From assembly GCA_050633545.1 (NCBI GenBank), contig JBOEGS010000002.1:62001-126000 (forward strand): a stretch of DNA of 64,000 nt, read 5' to 3'. Of this stretch, positions 34,740-43,015 are shown piece by piece (within the stretch, counting starts at the first letter, position 1; each line of letters starts with the position of its first letter). The position numbers and the translations under genes were made by a program. The DNA comes from Litorivita sp050633545 (lineage in GTDB: Bacteria; Pseudomonadota; Alphaproteobacteria; Rhodobacterales; Rhodobacteraceae). The notes under the pieces were generated by a model. The model searched no databases and was not told the origin of the DNA. It was given only the letters and a program-made list of their open reading frames with translations.

Positions 34740-34790
34740 TGATGTTCTCCCATCTGTCCTTCCGGTTGGATTGCCCGCTCTTTTCGGCGG

Positions 34791-35282
34791 TTAGTTTCCC
34801 CTCTCGATCAGAACCGGCTGATCAAGGGGGTATTCTTCGAGGTTCGCGCCCGCGCCGATCCGGTCGATCACGGCAAACAGACCTGGCGCATGCAGGGGCG
34901 TCAAAACCCCGTGCCATGTGCCGCGCAGCAGGTTGATGCCCTGCCCCGCAGCCGCGATAAAGGCGCGCGGCGCGGCGGGTTTGCCGCCCGCATCGGCAGC
35001 AACGATCACCAACCACTCGGTCATGCTCATCGGCACAAAGGCCTGACTGCCCTGAGGGTGGCGCTCCATCAAATCGAGCCGGTAGGGCAAGGCGCGCGGC
35101 GCGGCCTTGAATATGCTGATCCCTGCGCGGCCCTCGGCAAAATCCAATCGCGCGCGGTCGTGATAGCGCCCGCAATGGCCTTGATTGATAATCTTGTCGG
35201 GATCGCCCGCAGCCTCCAGCACATCACCGAAGGGCGCGAAAGCCTCTGCCGTCAGCGGCTCGGTGGCGATCCGCGCGCTCAA
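34791..35282 (-). CDS. allA: Ureidoglycolate lyase
   Basis: A 163-residue cupin-fold ureidoglycolate lyase, which splits (S)-ureidoglycolate to glyoxylate and urea. Family segments are PLTAEAFAPFGDVLE at the N-terminus, the central AFVPMS and the C-terminal GTWHGVLTPL metal-site motif. I place the start at TTG 35282, which overlaps the preceding stop as TTGA; no ATG or GTG occurs early enough in the frame to keep the domain whole. It is the last enzyme of the purine-degradation genes here. Confidence 0.88.
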   Translation of the reverse strand: MSARIATEPLTAEAFAPFGDVLEAAGDPDKIINQGHCGRYHDRARLDFAEGRAGISIFKAAPRALPYRLDLMERHPQGSQAFVPMSMTEWLVIVAADAGGKPAAPRAFIAAAGQGINLLRGTWHGVLTPLHAPGLFAVIDRIGAGANLEEYPLDQPVLIERGN

Positions 35283-36091
35283 AGCGCCAGCCCCACATGA
35301 CGGTTCACGTCCTTATAGAGCAGATAGCGGAACGGCTCCTCGCCCGTGGCGATACAGGCCTGCGGGCAAAAGGCGCGCAGCCACATGAAATCGCCCGCTC
35401 CGACATCAACCCAATCCTCGTTGAGCAAATAGCGCGCCGTGCCTTGCAACACATAAAGCCCGTGTTCCATCACATGGGTCTCGGCAAAGGGGATCACACC
35501 GCCCGGTTTGAAGGTGACGATATTGACATGCATATCGTGGCGCATGTCGGCCGGATCGACAAAACGCTGCGTCGCCCATTTGTCGGTATCGGGCATGGCG
35601 ATTTTGGCCACATCGCGCTCATGGGTGACGAAAACCTGCGGCGCCTCGATCCCTGCGACCGCCTCATAGCGTTTGCGGATCCAATGGAACTGCAAGGGCG
35701 CATCGCCCGCGTTCTTTACCGTCCACGCACAGCCCGCAGGCAGATAGGCATAGCCCCCCGCGCCCAAGTCATGCACCGCCCCGCCGATGGTCAACCGCAT
35801 CTCGCCCGAGGCGACAAACAGCACGCCCTCGGCGCCCTTGTCCGGCTCCGGCGCGTCGCTGCCGCCGCCCGGTGCCACCTCAACCGCATATTGCGCGAAG
35901 GTCTCGGCAAAGCCGCTGAGCGGGCGCGCCAAAATCCACGCGCGCGTGGCGGTCCAATGGGGCAGGTTCGAGGTCACGATATCGCGCATCGTAATCGCCG
36001 GAAGGAGCGCATAGGCGGTCTTGAACACCGCCGCGCCTTCGGGGCTGACGTCTTGCGCGGGCAAACCGCCCATGGGGAAGGCATAGCTCAA
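35279..36091 (-). CDS. (S)-ureidoglycine aminohydrolase (bicupin)
   Basis: A 270-residue bicupin of the ureidoglycine aminohydrolase (AllE/UGlyAH) family, which releases ammonia from (S)-ureidoglycine to give ureidoglycolate. The second cupin holds the Mn site (HVMEHGLYVLQGTARY, AGDFMWLRAFCPQ), and the first has the LPAGCAW core. The start is TTG 36091, overlapping the upstream stop as TTGA, with GGAGGA seven bases upstream, which supports it over the internal ATG six codons later. It hands its product to allA, the next gene. Confidence 0.9.
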   Translation of the reverse strand: MSYAFPMGGLPAQDVSPEGAAVFKTAYALLPAITMRDIVTSNLPHWTATRAWILARPLSGFAETFAQYAVEVAPGGGSDAPEPDKGAEGVLFVASGEMRLTIGGAVHDLGAGGYAYLPAGCAWTVKNAGDAPLQFHWIRKRYEAVAGIEAPQVFVTHERDVAKIAMPDTDKWATQRFVDPADMRHDMHVNIVTFKPGGVIPFAETHVMEHGLYVLQGTARYLLNEDWVDVGAGDFMWLRAFCPQACIATGEEPFRYLLYKDVNRHVGLAL

Positions 36092-37500
36092 AACATATCC
36101 TCCAGACGCAGCCGCGCAATGCGTTCGACTTGGCGGCAGGCCTCGGCAAATTCGCTGGCGCGATCATTGCCGATGCGGCGCTCGAAGGCGGCCAGAATGC
36201 CGGATTTATCATGGTCGCGCACGGCGATAATAAAGGGAAACCCGTGTTTTTCCACATAGGCGGTGTTGAGCCGCATAAAGCGTTCGCGCTCGGCGTCGGT
36301 CAGCGCATCCAATCGCGCGCCCGCCTGCTCGGCGGTGCTCTGCGCGGTCAGGCGCTTGGCCGCCGCCAGCTTTCCGGCCAGATCGGGATGCGCATTGAGT
36401 ACGCCCAAACGCTCCGCCTCCGAGGCGCTGCGGAAGATGCGTGCAAGCGCGTTATGCACCCCCGCGGCGCAATCATGGGCGGGGCCAAGCTCCAGCCCAT
36501 GCGCCCGCTCGGCGATCCACGCGCTATGCTCGAACACCCCGCCATAGGCCTCGACAAAGCGCGCTTGGCTCATCCGGCTGGGCCGCTCGATCCGTTTGGG
36601 CGGATGCGCCTTTGCCCAATGCTCGGCCACATCAATCCGGCGCGGGCACCACACGCCCTCGAACCCTTGGATATAGTCGATGAATTTTTTCAGCCCCGCC
36701 AGTTTCCCCGGCCGTCCGATCAGCCGGCAATGCAAACCCACCGACATCATCTTGGCCGCCCCCGCGCCGCCTTCGGCATAAAGCACGTCAAAAGCATCCT
36801 TTAGATAGGTGAAAAACTGCTCTCCGGTGATATAGCCGGGCGCGGTGGCAAAGCGCATATCATTGGCCTCAAGCGTATAGGGGATGATCAATTGATCGCG
36901 CCCCTGCGCGTCGATCCAATAGGGCAGATCGTCGTCGTAAGTGTCCGAGATATAATCGAAACCGCCCTCCTCAGCGACCAGACGCACGGTATTTTCGCTA
37001 CACCGGCCCGTATACCAGCCGCGCGGGCGCGTGCCGGTCACCTCGCGATGCAGCCGCACCGCCTCGGCAATCGCGGCGCGCTCCTCGGCCTCGGGCATGT
37101 CTTTATGCTCGACCCATTTGAGGCCGTGGCTGGCGATCTCCCAACCCGCCTGTTGCATGGCCTCGACCTGCGCCGGACTGCGCGCCAAAGCCGTGGCCAC
37201 GCCGTAGATCGTCACCGGAATCTTTGCGCCGGTGAACAGACGGTGCAGCCGCCAGAACCCCGCCCGCGCGCCGTATTCATAGATCGATTCCATGTTCCAA
37301 TGGCGTTGCCCCGCCCATGGCGCGGCCCCTGCGATATCGGACAAGAACGCCTCTGACGCGCCATCGCCGTGCAGGATGCAATTCTCGCCGCCCTCTTCGT
37401 AATTGAGCACGAATTGCACCGCCACGCGCGCCCCGTCCGGCCACGCCGCATCGGGCGCATCCGCCCCATAGCCCAGCATATCGCGCTCGTATCGCTGCAT
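36088..37500 (-). CDS. puuE: Bifunctional allantoinase (PuuE) / OHCU decarboxylase fusion
   Basis: A 470-residue fusion. Residues 1-300 are the PuuE allantoinase, a polysaccharide-deacetylase fold (VQFVLNYEEGGENC, GWEIASHGLKWVEH, PRGWYTGRCSENT). Residues about 305-470 are 2-oxo-4-hydroxy-4-carboxy-5-ureidoimidazoline decarboxylase (MSQARFVEAYGGVFEHSAWIAERA, LNAHPDLAGKL, FIIAVRDHDKSGILAAFERR). So one protein performs two successive steps, OHCU to (S)-allantoin and allantoin to allantoate. It diverges from uraH, which makes OHCU, and is coupled to the next gene by a TTGA overlap. Confidence 0.95.
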   Translation of the reverse strand: MQRYERDMLGYGADAPDAAWPDGARVAVQFVLNYEEGGENCILHGDGASEAFLSDIAGAAPWAGQRHWNMESIYEYGARAGFWRLHRLFTGAKIPVTIYGVATALARSPAQVEAMQQAGWEIASHGLKWVEHKDMPEAEERAAIAEAVRLHREVTGTRPRGWYTGRCSENTVRLVAEEGGFDYISDTYDDDLPYWIDAQGRDQLIIPYTLEANDMRFATAPGYITGEQFFTYLKDAFDVLYAEGGAGAAKMMSVGLHCRLIGRPGKLAGLKKFIDYIQGFEGVWCPRRIDVAEHWAKAHPPKRIERPSRMSQARFVEAYGGVFEHSAWIAERAHGLELGPAHDCAAGVHNALARIFRSASEAERLGVLNAHPDLAGKLAAAKRLTAQSTAEQAGARLDALTDAERERFMRLNTAYVEKHGFPFIIAVRDHDKSGILAAFERRIGNDRASEFAEACRQVERIARLRLEDMF

Positions 37501-37650
37501 CTTGTCGTCCCCTTTGCCAAATTTCTAAGCGATCCGGCCCTTATGCATTATCAATTTTTTCAAGAAACACTTTCAGGGGTGCTTTGCCAGACAGGATGCG
37601 CGTATCAATCAGGCAAGCATATGCAAAGCTGCACGTCAAAGGAGCATCTC

Positions 37651-38010
37651 ATGGCTGACGGCTATCTGACCACCCATGTTCTCGACACGGCCAAAGGCTG
37701 CCCCGCCGCCGGATTGCGCATCGATCTGTACCGCATCAACGGCGAGACGCGCAGCCATCTGGCCACCATGGTGACCAATGGCGACGGGCGCACCGATGCG
37801 CCGATCCTGCCCAAAGAGGTGTTTGCCGTGGGCGTTTATGAGTTGGTCTTTGCGGCGGGCGATTACCTTGACGCGTCGGGCACGCCCCCCGAAGCGCCAC
37901 GGTTTTTGGATGTGGTGCCGATCCGTTTCGGGATTTCCGACCCCGCCGCGCACTACCATGTGCCGCTGCTCGTATCGCCCTTCGGCTATTCGACCTATCG
38001 CGGCAGCTAA
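37651..38010 (+). CDS. uraH: 5-hydroxyisourate hydrolase (transthyretin-like)
   Basis: A 119-residue HIU hydrolase ending in the family signature YRGS. The N-terminal THVLDTAKGCPAAGL contains the catalytic His, and YHVPLLVSPFGYSTYRGS closes the protein. It converts 5-hydroxyisourate to OHCU, the substrate of the decarboxylase half of the divergent fusion gene. AAAGGAG lies seven bases upstream of ATG 37651; an in-frame ATG ten codons earlier is less likely. Confidence 0.96.
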   Translation: MADGYLTTHVLDTAKGCPAAGLRIDLYRINGETRSHLATMVTNGDGRTDAPILPKEVFAVGVYELVFAAGDYLDASGTPPEAPRFLDVVPIRFGISDPAAHYHVPLLVSPFGYSTYRGS

Positions 38011-38038
38011 AGCCCTTGCGCCTGCCGCAGGCACGGGC

Positions 38039-38067
38039 AGCGCCCGACCTCCCGACGGGAGGGCGCT
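38039..38067. terminator. Hairpin between convergent uraH and phoB
   Basis: AGCGCCC and GGGCGCT enclose an inner CTCCC-GAC-GGGAG stem. It separates two convergent genes and shares the GCAGCGCCCGA start with the hairpin at 33332-33369, so both may be copies of one intergenic element. Confidence 0.6.
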
Positions 38068-38110
38068 ATCACGCCCACCGAGGGTCAGGCGCTCCCCTTA
38101 GGGGAAGACC

Positions 38111-38800
38111 TCAGCCCAAAGCATATCCCGCGCCGCGCACCGTGCGCAGCGGATCATCGCCGCCATGCATGCAAAGCGCCTTGCGCAAGCGGCCGATATG
38201 CACATCCACGGTCCGCGTATCGACATAGATATCGCGGCCCCAGACCCGATCGAGCAATTGCTCGCGGCTCCACACCCGCCCCGGTTTCTCCATGAAGGTC
38301 GAGAGCAGCCGGAATTCGGTCGGGCCAAGTTTGAGCGGCTGCTCGTCGCGGGTCACCTTATGGGTTTCCGCGTCGAGGATAATATCATCAAAGCTCAGCT
38401 TTTGCCCTACCGCCGCCGGACGGGTGCGGCGCAATTGCGTGCGCACGCGGGCCATCAATTCCACCACCGAATAGGGTTTGACCACATAATCATCCGCGCC
38501 GGTTTCAAGCCCGCGCACGCGGTCGGCCTCTTCGGAGCGCGCCGACAGCATGATGATCGGCACGTTGCGCGTGGCGCTGCGCGTCTTCAGGCGGCGGCAA
38601 ATCTCGATCCCCGACACGCCTGGCAACATCCAATCCAACACGATCAGATCGGGCACCACCTCATCCACCAGAACCAAAGCCTCGTCGCCCGTCTCTGCGC
38701 GGCTCACCAAAAAGCCTTCGGCCTCCAGATTATAGGCCAGAACCTCGCGCTGCGCCGGCTCGTCTTCAACCAAAAGAACACGCAGTTGATCGGCCGACAT
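38111..38800 (-). CDS. phoB: Phosphate regulon response regulator PhoB
   Basis: A 229-residue OmpR-type response regulator. The receiver has the acidic pocket EDE at residues 11-13, the phospho-acceptor Asp in LIVLDWMLPG and the Lys in VVKPYS. The C-terminal winged helix (LGPTEFRLLSTFMEKPGRVWSREQLLDRVWG) is the PhoB type and binds Pho boxes. It is the last gene of the pst operon, three bases after phoU. No phoR sensor gene lies in the window. Confidence 0.94.
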   Translation of the reverse strand: MSADQLRVLLVEDEPAQREVLAYNLEAEGFLVSRAETGDEALVLVDEVVPDLIVLDWMLPGVSGIEICRRLKTRSATRNVPIIMLSARSEEADRVRGLETGADDYVVKPYSVVELMARVRTQLRRTRPAAVGQKLSFDDIILDAETHKVTRDEQPLKLGPTEFRLLSTFMEKPGRVWSREQLLDRVWGRDIYVDTRTVDVHIGRLRKALCMHGGDDPLRTVRGAGYALG

Positions 38801-38803
38801 GGG

Positions 38804-39523
38804 TTACTCCTCCACCTCTATCGCCTCGGTCGATGTCACATCGGCTTTGAGGCGGGCCTCGTCGGGCATTTCGCCCGTGACCAGATAGATCACCTGCTCG
38901 GCAATCGAGGTCGCGTGATCGCCCATGCGTTCGATGTTTTTGGCGATGAAATGCAGGTGCATACACGGCGTGATGTTGCGCGGGTCTTCCATCATATAGG
39001 TGAGGAATTCGCGGAACAGCGCATTATACATCTGGTCGACTTCGCGGTCGCGGTGGCGCACCTCTTCGGCCATGGCCACGTCGCGCTGGATATAGGCATC
39101 CAGCGCCATTTTCAGCATCTGCTCGACCTCGCGCGCCATGCGGCGGATCGATTTGGCGGCGCCGCCCACGGGCTGCAACTGCACCAGAACCCCCGTGCGT
39201 TTGGCAAGGTTCTTGGCGTAATCGCCGCAGCGCTCCAACGACAGGCCGATCTTCATCACGGTCAGAACCGTGCGCAGATCGCGGGCCTGCGGCGCGCGCA
39301 GGGCAATCACCCGCGCGGCTTCGTCATTGACCTGCTCTTCGAGCGCATCAATGGCCTTGTCCAGCTTGCGGACCTTTTCAGCCAGCTCGTCGTCGCGCTC
39401 TTCCAGCGAACGCGCCGCATCGGCGATATTGGCCTCGACCAGACCGCCCATTTTCATGATCAGCGCCTGAATGGCTTCCAGATCGCGATCGAAAGCGCTG
39501 GCGATATGCTGCTCTTCTACCAT
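38804..39523 (-). CDS. phoU: Phosphate signalling protein PhoU
   Basis: A 239-residue PhoU with two three-helix-bundle repeats. Each repeat has the metal-cluster acidic motif (HIASAFDRDLEAIQAL with LVEANIADAARSL in the first half; EVDQMYNALFREFLTYM with CMHLHFIAKNIERMGDHATSIAE in the second). It links the Pst transporter to the PhoR sensor and represses the Pho regulon when phosphate is plentiful. It lies between pstB and phoB with gaps of five and three bases. Confidence 0.96.
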   Translation of the reverse strand: MVEEQHIASAFDRDLEAIQALIMKMGGLVEANIADAARSLEERDDELAEKVRKLDKAIDALEEQVNDEAARVIALRAPQARDLRTVLTVMKIGLSLERCGDYAKNLAKRTGVLVQLQPVGGAAKSIRRMAREVEQMLKMALDAYIQRDVAMAEEVRHRDREVDQMYNALFREFLTYMMEDPRNITPCMHLHFIAKNIERMGDHATSIAEQVIYLVTGEMPDEARLKADVTSTEAIEVEE

Positions 39524-39528
39524 TTTTA

Positions 39529-40326
39529 TTATCCAATCCGTCCGGTGATATAGCTTTCCGTGCGCGGGTCTTCGGGGTTGGTGAAAATCTGCCCCGTCTC
39601 GCCAAATTCGACCAAATTCCCAAGGTGGAAAAACGCCGTTTTCTGGCTGACCCGCGCGGCCTGCTGCATAGAGTGGGTGACGATCACCACGCTATATTGC
39701 GCGCGCAATTCGTCGATCAATTCCTCGACCTGCGCCGTGGCAATCGGGTCAAGCGCCGAGCACGGCTCGTCCATCAGCAAAACCTCCGGCTCGGTGGCCA
39801 CGGCGCGCGCGATGCACAGGCGCTGTTGCTGACCGCCGGACAATCCGGTGCCCGGTTTGTCGAGACGGTCCTTGACCTCGTCCCAGATCGCCCCGCGGCG
39901 CAGGCTCTTTTCCACGATCACATCAAGGTCGGCTTTGGATTTCGCCATGCCGTGGATGCGCGGGCCGTAGGCGATATTGTCATAGATCGATTTGGGGAAA
40001 GGGTTGGGCTTTTGAAAGACCATCCCGACCTTGGCGCGCAATTGCACCGGATCGACCTTGGGGTCATAGATGTCTTCGCCGTCCAGACGGATATCGCCTT
40101 CGACACGGCAGATATCAATCGTATCGTTCATCCGGTTCAGACAGCGCAAAAACGTGGATTTGCCGCAGCCCGAGGGGCCGATAAAGGCGGTGACGGTTTT
40201 ATCCTCGATGTCCACATCGACGTCTTTGATCGCATGGGTATCGGCATAATAGACCTGACACCCACGGGCCGCGATCTTGATCTCTTTCACGTCCACGGCT
40301 CTCTCCATAATTCGCATATCATTCAT
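39529..40326 (-). CDS. pstB: Phosphate ABC transporter ATP-binding protein PstB
   Basis: A 265-residue ATPase. Walker A is GPSGCGKST, the signature is LSGGQQQR, Walker B is LLMDEPCSALD and the switch His is in VTHSMQQA. The NRMNDTIDICRVEGDIRLDGEDIYD region is diagnostic for PstB. It powers phosphate import through PstC and PstA. The ATG at 40326 is 14 bases after the pstA stop; ATGs four and seven codons in frame are alternatives. Confidence 0.97.
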   Translation of the reverse strand: MNDMRIMERAVDVKEIKIAARGCQVYYADTHAIKDVDVDIEDKTVTAFIGPSGCGKSTFLRCLNRMNDTIDICRVEGDIRLDGEDIYDPKVDPVQLRAKVGMVFQKPNPFPKSIYDNIAYGPRIHGMAKSKADLDVIVEKSLRRGAIWDEVKDRLDKPGTGLSGGQQQRLCIARAVATEPEVLLMDEPCSALDPIATAQVEELIDELRAQYSVVIVTHSMQQAARVSQKTAFFHLGNLVEFGETGQIFTNPEDPRTESYITGRIG

Positions 40327-40340
40327 GTCAGATGCTCACC

Positions 40341-41705
40341 CTACCAACGGCGCTCGAAGCGGCGGCGCAGCAACACGGCCACGACATTCATCGCCACAAG
40401 AAACACCAGCAACACAATAATCGCCCCCGAGGCCCGTTCGACAAAGGCCGGATCGGCGCGCTGTGTCCAATTGAAAACCTGCACCGGAAGCGCGGTCGAC
40501 GGCTCGCCGAACAGCCCGTTTTCGGGGCTCCACGCGGCGGGGTATTCGCGCACAAAGGCGACCATCCCGATCAAAAGCAATGGCGCGGTCTCGCCCAAGG
40601 CCTGCGCCAGACCGATGATCGTGCCGGTCAAGATACCGGGCGCGGCGAGGGGCAAAACATGGTGGAACACCGATTGCATTTTCGACGCGCCAAGCCCCAA
40701 GGCCGCATCGCGGATCGAGGGCGGCACGGCCTTCAGCGCGGCGCGCGTGGCGATGATGATCGTCGGCAAGGTCATCAGCGTCAAAACCAACCCGCCGACA
40801 ATCGGCGCAGAGGCGCGCATGCCCGCAAAGTTGATGAAAATCGCAAGGCCGAGGATACCGAAAACAATCGACGGCACGGCGGCGAGGTTCGAGATATTGA
40901 CCTCGATGATATCGGTCCAACGGTTCTTGGGCGCGAATTCCTCAAGGTAGATCGACGCCGCCACCCCGATCACCGGCGCCAGCACCAGAACCGTCAACAT
41001 CATATAAAGTGAGCCAAGGATCGCCACGCCCAGCCCCGCCGCTTCGGGGCGCTGGTCCGAGGCATCGGGCGCGGTCAAAAACGCCCAGTTCAATTTGGTG
41101 CGCAGATAGCCGCGCTCCTTGAGCGCATCGGCCAGCATCAATTGTTCGGGCGAGACATTGCCGTCAAGCTCGGCGCTGTCCATCGTCACGCGGCCCTTAT
41201 AGAACCCGTCGATCCGCCCGTTGACCAAAAGCGTGAACTCCTGCGTCGTGCCGATCAGATCGGGATCGGCCAGAACTGCATCGCGCACCGTGGCGGCGGC
41301 TTCTTTGGAAATGATCTTCGCCGCATCCTTGTCGCTCAACCCGTCGATCTCGATCCCCTCGGCGGCGATGAAGGCCGCGAGCGAGGTTTTGAGAACCCCC
41401 GCATAGCCGATGGTCGTGACCTTCTTGAGGTTGTCGATATCGCGCCCGCCCTTTTTGTCGAGCTTGGCCTCGGCCAGCTCGACCGGCATGGTCAGATAGG
41501 TTTGCGAAAACGCGCCCGACCCCGCGCTGAAGATCGAGATCAACAGCATCACCAAGGCCAGAACCCCGATACCGATGGCCCCCATGCCATAGGCACGAAA
41601 CCGTGCCTCGGCGGCATTGCGCCGCTTGGTGCGCGCATCCGGCTCCAGAAGCGTCTTGCGTTTCGGCGGCGTGGTCATATCGCCCGAATTTGTCGCGTCG
41701 CTCAT
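40341..41705 (-). CDS. pstA: Phosphate ABC transporter permease PstA
   Basis: A 454-residue permease. The C-terminal half holds five membrane helices and the EAA loop (DAALGLGASKMQSVFHHVLPLAAPGIL), and the N-terminal about 190 residues are the extra periplasmic/DUF3333-type domain that makes alphaproteobacterial PstA longer than the E. coli protein. Its ATG overlaps the pstC stop (ATGA). With PstC it forms the membrane channel of the high-affinity phosphate importer. Confidence 0.95.
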   Translation of the reverse strand: MSDATNSGDMTTPPKRKTLLEPDARTKRRNAAEARFRAYGMGAIGIGVLALVMLLISIFSAGSGAFSQTYLTMPVELAEAKLDKKGGRDIDNLKKVTTIGYAGVLKTSLAAFIAAEGIEIDGLSDKDAAKIISKEAAATVRDAVLADPDLIGTTQEFTLLVNGRIDGFYKGRVTMDSAELDGNVSPEQLMLADALKERGYLRTKLNWAFLTAPDASDQRPEAAGLGVAILGSLYMMLTVLVLAPVIGVAASIYLEEFAPKNRWTDIIEVNISNLAAVPSIVFGILGLAIFINFAGMRASAPIVGGLVLTLMTLPTIIIATRAALKAVPPSIRDAALGLGASKMQSVFHHVLPLAAPGILTGTIIGLAQALGETAPLLLIGMVAFVREYPAAWSPENGLFGEPSTALPVQVFNWTQRADPAFVERASGAIIVLLVFLVAMNVVAVLLRRRFERRW

Positions 41706-42937
41706 TCGTATTGCTCCCGATATTTGCGCACGATGTAGAGCGCGAGCACATTGAGGCCGAGGGTAAAGACAAACAGCGTCAGCCCCAAAGCAAAGGCCAC
41801 CAAGGTTTCGGGCGCGGCAAAATCCGTATCGCCCGTAAGCTGGCTGACGATTTTCACGGTCACGGTGGTCATCGCCTCAAAGGGGTTGATGACCTCGCCG
41901 ATGCCGGATTTGAACTGCGCCGCCGCCGCCCCTGCGCCCAAGACGACGATCATCGTCTCGCCAATCGCGCGGCTCGCGGCCAACAAGATCGCGCCGACGA
42001 TCCCCGGAAGGGCGGCAGGCACGACCACCTGTTTGATGGTTTCCGATTTCGTCGCGCCAAGGCCCAATGAGCCGTCGCGCATCGCTTGCGGAACCGCATT
42101 GATAATATCATCCGACAGCGATGAGACGAAGGGGATAAGCATGATCCCCATCACCAGACCCGCCGTCATCACCGAGGATCCGCTTTCGCCCAATCCCATG
42201 GGCTGCGCAAAATAATCGCGCAGCATCGGCCCGACGGTGATCAGCGCGAACAAGCCGTAAACAATGGTCGGAATACCGGCCAGAACCTCGATCATCGGCT
42301 TGGCGACGGAGCGGGTTTTCGGCCCCGCATATTCCGAAAGATAGACCGCCGCGAACAATCCGATCGGCACGGCGACCAGCAGCGCGATGAAGCTGATGTA
42401 AAGCGTGCCCCACAAGAGCGGCAGAATGCCCAAGTCGCTGTCGCCGCGAAAATCAGGGGCCCATGTGATGCCGAAGAAAAACTCTTTCCACGAATATTGG
42501 GAAAAGAAATTGCCCGTCTCCAGCAGCATCGACATGACAATGCCGACGGTGGTGAAAATCGCGATGGAGGCCGCCGCGATCAGCAGCACGAAAATCCATT
42601 TCTCTGCGGCGTTGCGGGCGCGGTAATCGGGCGTGATCTTGGCCAAGGCCACCGCGACACCGATCACGGCCAATCCGACGACCCCCCATGCCACCACCCC
42701 ATCCGCGGCGGCGGGCAGGCCGAAACTGTCGGACTTCAACGCAACTTGGCGCAGCACCATGTAAAACAAAAACAAACCCGTCGCGGGCACAAAGCCTGAC
42801 AGCCCCGCATTCACCCCGTGATACACGGCCCGCGAATGGCGCCGTGCCATCCCCGTGGCGGCGATCCGCAAGCGGCCAACAAAATACCCCGCGACGGAAA
42901 TCGCGAGGACACAGAGGAAGGAAAAGGCCAAGGACAT
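41702..42937 (-). CDS. pstC: Phosphate ABC transporter permease PstC
   Basis: A 411-residue permease with membrane helices throughout and the EAA-type loop DGSLGLGATKSETIKQVVVPAALPGIVGA. The N-terminal about 110 residues with two or three additional helices are usual for this subgroup of PstC. It lies 78 bases after pstS, a gap filled by a perfect 10-bp hairpin, and overlaps pstA by four bases. Confidence 0.95.
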   Translation of the reverse strand: MSLAFSFLCVLAISVAGYFVGRLRIAATGMARRHSRAVYHGVNAGLSGFVPATGLFLFYMVLRQVALKSDSFGLPAAADGVVAWGVVGLAVIGVAVALAKITPDYRARNAAEKWIFVLLIAAASIAIFTTVGIVMSMLLETGNFFSQYSWKEFFFGITWAPDFRGDSDLGILPLLWGTLYISFIALLVAVPIGLFAAVYLSEYAGPKTRSVAKPMIEVLAGIPTIVYGLFALITVGPMLRDYFAQPMGLGESGSSVMTAGLVMGIMLIPFVSSLSDDIINAVPQAMRDGSLGLGATKSETIKQVVVPAALPGIVGAILLAASRAIGETMIVVLGAGAAAAQFKSGIGEVINPFEAMTTVTVKIVSQLTGDTDFAAPETLVAFALGLTLFVFTLGLNVLALYIVRKYREQYE

Positions 42938-42965
42938 GAAGAACCCGCTCTAGCTTTCGTCGTTT

Positions 42966-42994
42966 GGTGGCGGCCCGAGGATCAGGCCGCCACC
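42966..42994 (-). terminator. Perfect 10-bp hairpin between pstS and pstC
   Basis: GGTGGCGGCC and GGCCGCCACC flank a 9-base loop. It lies 21 bases after the pstS stop and 28 bases before the pstC start and has no T-run. It is more likely to stabilise the pstS message or reduce read-through than to stop all transcription. Confidence 0.7.
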
Positions 42995-43015
42995 GTATTT
43001 GCGTAAGGGCGAGCC

